Origin: Gammaproteobacteria bacterium
GTDB lineage: Bacteria > Pseudomonadota > Gammaproteobacteria > Steroidobacterales > GCA-2729495
Assembly (NCBI GenBank): GCA_014337915.1
Contig: QUBU01000017.1
Coordinates: 1-63,869, forward strand
Direction: 5' to 3'
DNA: 63,869 nucleotides
This document shows, one piece after another, positions 60,299 through 63,869 of this stretch (the stretch's first letter is position 1; every line of letters begins with the position of its first letter). Below the pieces are notes generated by a model. The model was not told where the DNA came from. It saw only the letters and a list, made by a program, of their open reading frames with translations, and ran no database searches. The position numbers and the translations under genes were made by a program.

Positions 60299-62485
60299 TC
60301 AGGCGCAGCTGCGGGTAACCTTCTTCACCGCTGCCATGTGGCGGATGCTGCGGATGACCTGCGCGAGCTGCTTGCGGTCACGCACCAGGATGGAGAACAC
60401 CAACACCGCGGCGTCCTCGAGTCGCTCGTCCACCGAGACCTGCTCGATGTTGGAGCCCGCATCGCCGATACGCGCGGCGACCTCGGCCAGCACGCCGGGC
60501 TTGTTGTCGACATCGACGCGGATCTCGCTGGAGAAGTCGCGGTCGATGTCCTTCTCCCAGGTCACCGGGATCCACTTGTGCGGCTGCTTGCGGTATTCGC
60601 TGAGGTTGCCGCAGGTATTGCGGTGGATGACCACGCCGCGCCCGGCGCTGAGGTAGCCCATGATCGGGTCGCCCGGCAGCGGGTGGCAGCAGCGCGCATA
60701 GCTCACCACCAGGCCCTCGGTGCCGGCGATGGTGATGGGTGAAGGCTTGCCCGTCGCGCCCGCGGCCTCGCCGGCCGGAACCGCATCGGTCTCGGCGCCT
60801 TCCTGCAGCAGCACCTTGGCGACCACCGGCGCCAGGCGCTCGCCGAGGCCGATCTGCTCGAAGAGTTCGTTGGTGCTGCCGAGTCCGAGCTCATCGAGCA
60901 GCTTCTGCATCTGCTCGCGGCTGACCTTGCGCAGCGCGGAACGGAAGTCGCGCAGCGACTGGTCGAGCAGGCGCCGGCCGAGTTCGCGCGCCTCGCTCTG
61001 CTGCAGGTTCTTGAGGAACTGGCGGATGGCCGCCCGCGCCTTGGCCGAGACCACGAAGTTCACCCAGGCCGGATTGGGGCGCGCGGTCTTGGCGGTGATG
61101 ATCTCCACCGTCTCGCCGTTGTTGAGCGCGGTGCGCAGCGGCACCAGCCGCCGGTCGATCTTGGCAGCCACGCAGCGGTTGCCGACGTCGGTGTGCACCG
61201 CATAGGCGAAGTCCACGCAGGTGGCGCCACGGGGCAGGCGCAGGATGTCACCCTTGGGCGTGAACACGTAGACCTTGTCGGGATAGAGGTCGACCTTGAC
61301 GTGCTCGAGGAATTCCTCGGAGTCCGCCGCCTGCTGCATCTCGCTGATGCTGGCGAGCCATTCCCGCGCGCGCGCCTGTGGCGGCACGGCCTCGCGCTCG
61401 TTGCCCGGCTCCTTGTACTGCCAGTGCGCGGCGATGCCGCTCTCGGCGATGCGGTCCATCTGCTCGGTGCGGATCTGCACCTCGATGGGGATGCCGTTGG
61501 GCCCGAGCAGCACGGTATGCAGCGACTGGTAGCCGTTGACTCGCGGGATGGCGATGTAGTCCTTGAACCGTCCCGGCATCGGCTTGTAGAGCTGGTGTAC
61601 GATGCCGAGGCCGCGGTAGCAGCTGTCGACGTCGGGCATGATGAGCCGGAAGGCGAACACGTCGGCGATTTCCGAGAGCGACTGTTTCTTGCGCAGCATC
61701 TTGCGGTAGATGCTGTACAGGTGCTTCTTGCGCCCCACCACCTTGCCGGCGATGCCCGCTTCCTGCAGCGCCTTCTGCAGCCGGTCCTCGATCTTGCCGA
61801 CGAACTGGCGCTGGTTGCCCTCGGCCCGGCGCACCGCCCGGTCCAGCACCCGGTAGCGGTACGGGTAGGCATGGCGGAAGCCGAGGTCCTCCAGCTCGGT
61901 CTTCACGGTGTTGATGCCGAGCCGGTTGGCGATCGGCGCGTAGACCTCGAGCGTCTCGCGGGCGATGCGACCCTGCTTCTCCGGCGGCATGGCCTCCAGC
62001 GTCTGCATGTTGTGCAGCCGGTCGGCCAGCTTGACGAGGATGACGCGGATGTCCTCCACCATCGCCAGCATCATTTTGCGGAAACTCTCCGCCTGCGCCT
62101 CGGCGCGGCTGGTGAAGGAGAGCTGGTCGAGCTTGCTGACGCCGTCCACCAGGGCCGCGACCTCGGGGCCGAAGCACTTCTGGATGTCGTTCTTCGCCGC
62201 CGGCGTGTCTTCGATGACGTCGTGCAGCAGCGCCGCCTCGATGGTCTGGTGGTCGAGGCGCAGCTGCGCGAGGATGCTGGCGACCGCCACCGGATGCGTG
62301 ATGTAAGGCTCCCCGGAGCGGCGCTTCTGGCCGGCGTGGGCGGCGGCGGCGAACTCGTAGGCGGTTTCGATGCGCTTGAGCTGGTCGGCCGGCAGGTATT
62401 CGAGGCGTGCGAGCAGCTGGCGCAACCCGAAGTTGCGCCGGCCCACCAGCGGCAGCCTTTCGAGCAGCATTGCCCCGTAGTCCAT
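60299..62485 (-). CDS. spoT: Bifunctional (p)ppGpp synthetase/hydrolase SpoT
   Basis: Makes and degrades the stringent-response alarmone; 728 residues. The N-terminal HD hydrolase is intact (ALLHDVIEDT and RLHNMQTLEAM), followed by the synthetase (YRGLGIVHQLYKPMPGRFKD), a TGS domain (VYVFTPKGDILRLPRGATC) and C-terminal zinc-finger/ACT regions (YARCCHPLPGDPIMGYLSAG). An active HD motif marks SpoT and not RelA. Second after rpoZ in gmk-rpoZ-spoT. Confidence 0.97.
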   Translation of the reverse strand: MDYGAMLLERLPLVGRRNFGLRQLLARLEYLPADQLKRIETAYEFAAAAHAGQKRRSGEPYITHPVAVASILAQLRLDHQTIEAALLHDVIEDTPAAKNDIQKCFGPEVAALVDGVSKLDQLSFTSRAEAQAESFRKMMLAMVEDIRVILVKLADRLHNMQTLEAMPPEKQGRIARETLEVYAPIANRLGINTVKTELEDLGFRHAYPYRYRVLDRAVRRAEGNQRQFVGKIEDRLQKALQEAGIAGKVVGRKKHLYSIYRKMLRKKQSLSEIADVFAFRLIMPDVDSCYRGLGIVHQLYKPMPGRFKDYIAIPRVNGYQSLHTVLLGPNGIPIEVQIRTEQMDRIAESGIAAHWQYKEPGNEREAVPPQARAREWLASISEMQQAADSEEFLEHVKVDLYPDKVYVFTPKGDILRLPRGATCVDFAYAVHTDVGNRCVAAKIDRRLVPLRTALNNGETVEIITAKTARPNPAWVNFVVSAKARAAIRQFLKNLQQSEARELGRRLLDQSLRDFRSALRKVSREQMQKLLDELGLGSTNELFEQIGLGERLAPVVAKVLLQEGAETDAVPAGEAAGATGKPSPITIAGTEGLVVSYARCCHPLPGDPIMGYLSAGRGVVIHRNTCGNLSEYRKQPHKWIPVTWEKDIDRDFSSEIRVDVDNKPGVLAEVAARIGDAGSNIEQVSVDERLEDAAVLVFSILVRDRKQLAQVIRSIRHMAAVKKVTRSCA

Positions 62486-62590
62486 GAATGGATTCTAACG
62501 GGGCGGGGTAGCCCTTTCCGGGCTTATTTCAAGGAGTCGCGGGGCGCTGGCGGCCCTGCGGCCGCGATGCCGGCGCGTTGCGGCACGACC

Positions 62591-62884
62591 TCAGATGAGG
62601 TCGGAATCGTCGTTCATGTTGATCGGCTGGTTGGCCAGCAGATCGTTGGCCTGCTCGGTGGCGAACAGGTCGGCCGGCGTCGGGTCGGCCTCGGTGAGGA
62701 TCTCCGGGCCGACCAGGCCTTCGGCGATTTCGCGCAGCGCCAGTACGGTGGGCTTGTCGTTTTCCCAGTCGAGCTGGGCCGGGGCACCGTTGGCGAGCCG
62801 GCGGGCGCGCTTGGCCGCGACCATGACGAGCTCGAAGATGTTTTCGACGTTGCCGAGGCAGTCTTCGACGGTGATTCTGGCCAT
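62591..62884 (-). CDS. rpoZ: RNA polymerase omega subunit
   Basis: 97 residues, promotes RNA polymerase assembly and binds ppGpp with beta'. The N-terminus [20 protein letters not shown] and [11 protein letters not shown] are family landmarks, followed by [16 protein letters not shown]. The MARITVEDC start is preceded by a GGTCC/TTTCCC region with a weak ribosome-binding site. Adjacent to spoT, whose product makes ppGpp. Confidence 0.96.
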   Translation of the reverse strand: MARITVEDCLGNVENIFELVMVAAKRARRLANGAPAQLDWENDKPTVLALREIAEGLVGPEILTEADPTPADLFATEQANDLLANQPINMNDDSDLI

Positions 62885-62992
62885 GGGAAAGGTCCGGGCG
62901 GGTCGTTTTGGGGCTGCAAAGGCTAACCGGGCGGGCGGCGGGGCGCAACCGGCCGGGCGCGGGTGGGCGCCCTTACGGCTCCTTATAGACGC

Positions 62993-63624
62993 TCAGGTGG
63001 CGAGGACTGCGGCGGCGCGGCGCCGGGTAGCGGGGTCCGTGGTCCGGCTGGCGGCGCCGCGGCCGGCGAGGATGGCCTGCAGCGCGGCCAGGGCGGCGTC
63101 GCGGTCGTCGTTGATCACCACGTAGTCGAATTCCGGCCAGTGGGTCATGTCCGACTGCGCCTCGGCGAGCCGGCGGCGGATGACTTCGTCGCTGTCCGTG
63201 GCCCGGCCCCGCAGGCGGCGCTCCAGCTCGGGGAGCGATGGCGGCATGATGAAGATCAGCACGCTCTGCGGCATGCGCTGGCGCACCTGGCGGGCGCCCT
63301 GCCAGTCGATGTCGAGCAGCACGTGGTGGCCGGCGCTGGTGTGCGCTTCGACCTGCGCCCGGCCGGTGCCGTAGTAGTTGCCGAACACCTCCGCGTACTC
63401 GAGCAGCTCGCCGGCGGCGATCATCGCCTCGAAGCGCGCGCGGTCGACGAAGCGATAGTCGCGCCCGTCATGCTCGCCGGCGCGCGGTGCCCGGGTGGTG
63501 AAGGAGACCGAGAACCGCAGCCCCGGGTCGGCCGCCAGCAGGCCACGCGTCAGCGTGGTCTTGCCGGCGCCCGAGGGCGCGGTGATGACGAAGAGGCTGC
63601 CAGGCTGCCTGGTGATGCTGTCAT
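62993..63624 (-). pseudogene. gmk: Guanylate kinase gene with a frameshift near its start (8-bp tandem duplication)
   Basis: Guanylate kinase converts GMP to GDP and is essential. From the frame of MIAAGELLEYAEVFGNYYGT back through SVSFTTRAPRAGEHDGRDYR and the P-loop FVITAPSGAGKTTLTRGLL, the coding sequence is complete, but no ATG, GTG or TTG precedes it in that frame before a TGA at 63662-63664. An ATG at 63624 gives MTASPGSL in another frame. An 8-base tandem repeat at 63594-63609 explains the break: with one copy removed the protein reads MTASPGSLFVITAPSGAGKT and is exactly 207 residues, the length of the E. coli enzyme. Assembly error, recent mutation or programmed frameshift are all possible. 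Confidence 0.85.
63594..63609. repeat. 8-bp tandem duplication inside gmk
   Basis: AGGCTGCC occurs twice in direct succession on the plus strand (63594-63601 and 63602-63609), corresponding to codons 5-8 of gmk. The second copy adds 8 bases and changes the frame. Tandem repeats like this are prone to slippage during replication or sequencing. Confidence 0.95.
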
Positions 63625-63804
63625 GGGGATCGGCGGGTACGGATTGGCGGCCGGCGGCTGCTCACGGCCGCCAAGGAGGCCAATCTTGCCTCATTCACCT
63701 GCGCAATGCGCCGGCGGCGGGTCCCGGGATGCCCAGCACGCCCGGCGTGTCGAGCGTGGTCACGAGCAATGCGCCATCTGCATCTGAAAGTCTGGTGCCC
63801 TCAC

Positions 63805-63869
63805 TCACTCCGGCGGCGGCAGCATCAGCCACAGCACCAGGTAGATGACGACGCCAGGCGCGACCGCGC
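63805..63869 (-). CDS. C-terminal end of a possible PspC-domain membrane protein (partial)
   Basis: Only the last 20 or so residues are visible, on the minus strand: VAPGVVIYLVLWLMLPPPE, then TGA at 63805. A Gly followed by an I/V-Y-L-x-L-W-L-x-P helix end is typical of PspC-domain proteins of the phage-shock response. Too short for a firm call; other small membrane proteins end similarly. Confidence 0.4.
   Translation of the reverse strand, partial: AVAPGVVIYLVLWLMLPPPE

Noticed and set aside
1-63869. CRISPR arrays, tRNA or rRNA genes, prophage or IS transposase genes
   Set aside because: Looked for by eye on both strands; no spaced direct-repeat arrays, no tRNA-like cloverleaf with CCA end, and no transposase or integrase protein was recognised.

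Overview
The window is 63.9 kb of GC-rich, gene-dense chromosome. Gene content and order point to a gammaproteobacterium: gmk-rpoZ-spoT-ridA-recG, a coxB-coxA-ctaG-coxC-SURF1-ctaA respiratory cluster, tatABC, trkHA, uvrD, bioBC-comF and ubiA. A relative of the Xanthomonadales/Nevskiales is plausible, but there is no rRNA gene here to settle the family. No tRNA, rRNA, CRISPR array, prophage or transposase gene was seen. Genes are tightly packed, and many neighbours share ATGA, TGATG or GTGA stop/start overlaps.

Layout. 1-11.4 kb carries an OPT and a POT peptide transporter downstream of tatABC (minus strand), dtd, and a five-gene peptide-type ABC importer (plus strand): three peptide uptake systems in a row. 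11.4-20 kb holds a long palindromic repeat, a YgjP-like metalloprotease, catalase with a strong terminator, a lipoprotein, an exported CbiX-like protein, a YeeE/YedE pair, a GNAT, an MFS transporter with a clear promoter/operator, and the ribosomal oxygenase roxA. 20-28.5 kb holds nhaA, then a five-gene minus-strand operon (TRAP transporter, flavin monooxygenase, maleate-isomerase-like protein) that looks catabolic, an exported methyltransferase, an FKBP lipoprotein and an HU-type protein. 28.5-42 kb holds a GIY-YIG nuclease, an exported amidohydrolase, an exported SDR, trkHA, uvrD, a second palindromic repeat, a P460-type cytochrome, an HxlR regulator, a membrane-anchored unknown and recQ. 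42-46.8 kb holds unknown secreted proteins (one pair split by an in-frame stop), a flavodoxin-like protein and a HigB/HigA-type toxin-antitoxin pair. 46.8-54 kb is the aa3-type cytochrome oxidase cluster. 54-63.9 kb carries bioC, bioB, comF, ubiA, recG, ridA, spoT, rpoZ and gmk.

Points that stand out: (1) gmk has an 8-bp tandem duplication just after its ATG that breaks the frame, and removing one copy restores a 207-residue enzyme; (2) two long inverted repeats share a GGGGACAGTTTACT core and sit flush between genes, supplying stop codons to both flanking genes they touch; (3) the HigB-type toxin has no ATG, GTG or TTG at its expected start; (4) a secreted protein and a domain-like ORF lie in one frame separated by a single TAA; (5) several normally cytoplasmic enzyme folds carry signal peptides, one being an SDR whose catalytic Tyr position is Met; (6) two paralogous lipoproteins of unknown function lie 28 kb apart.
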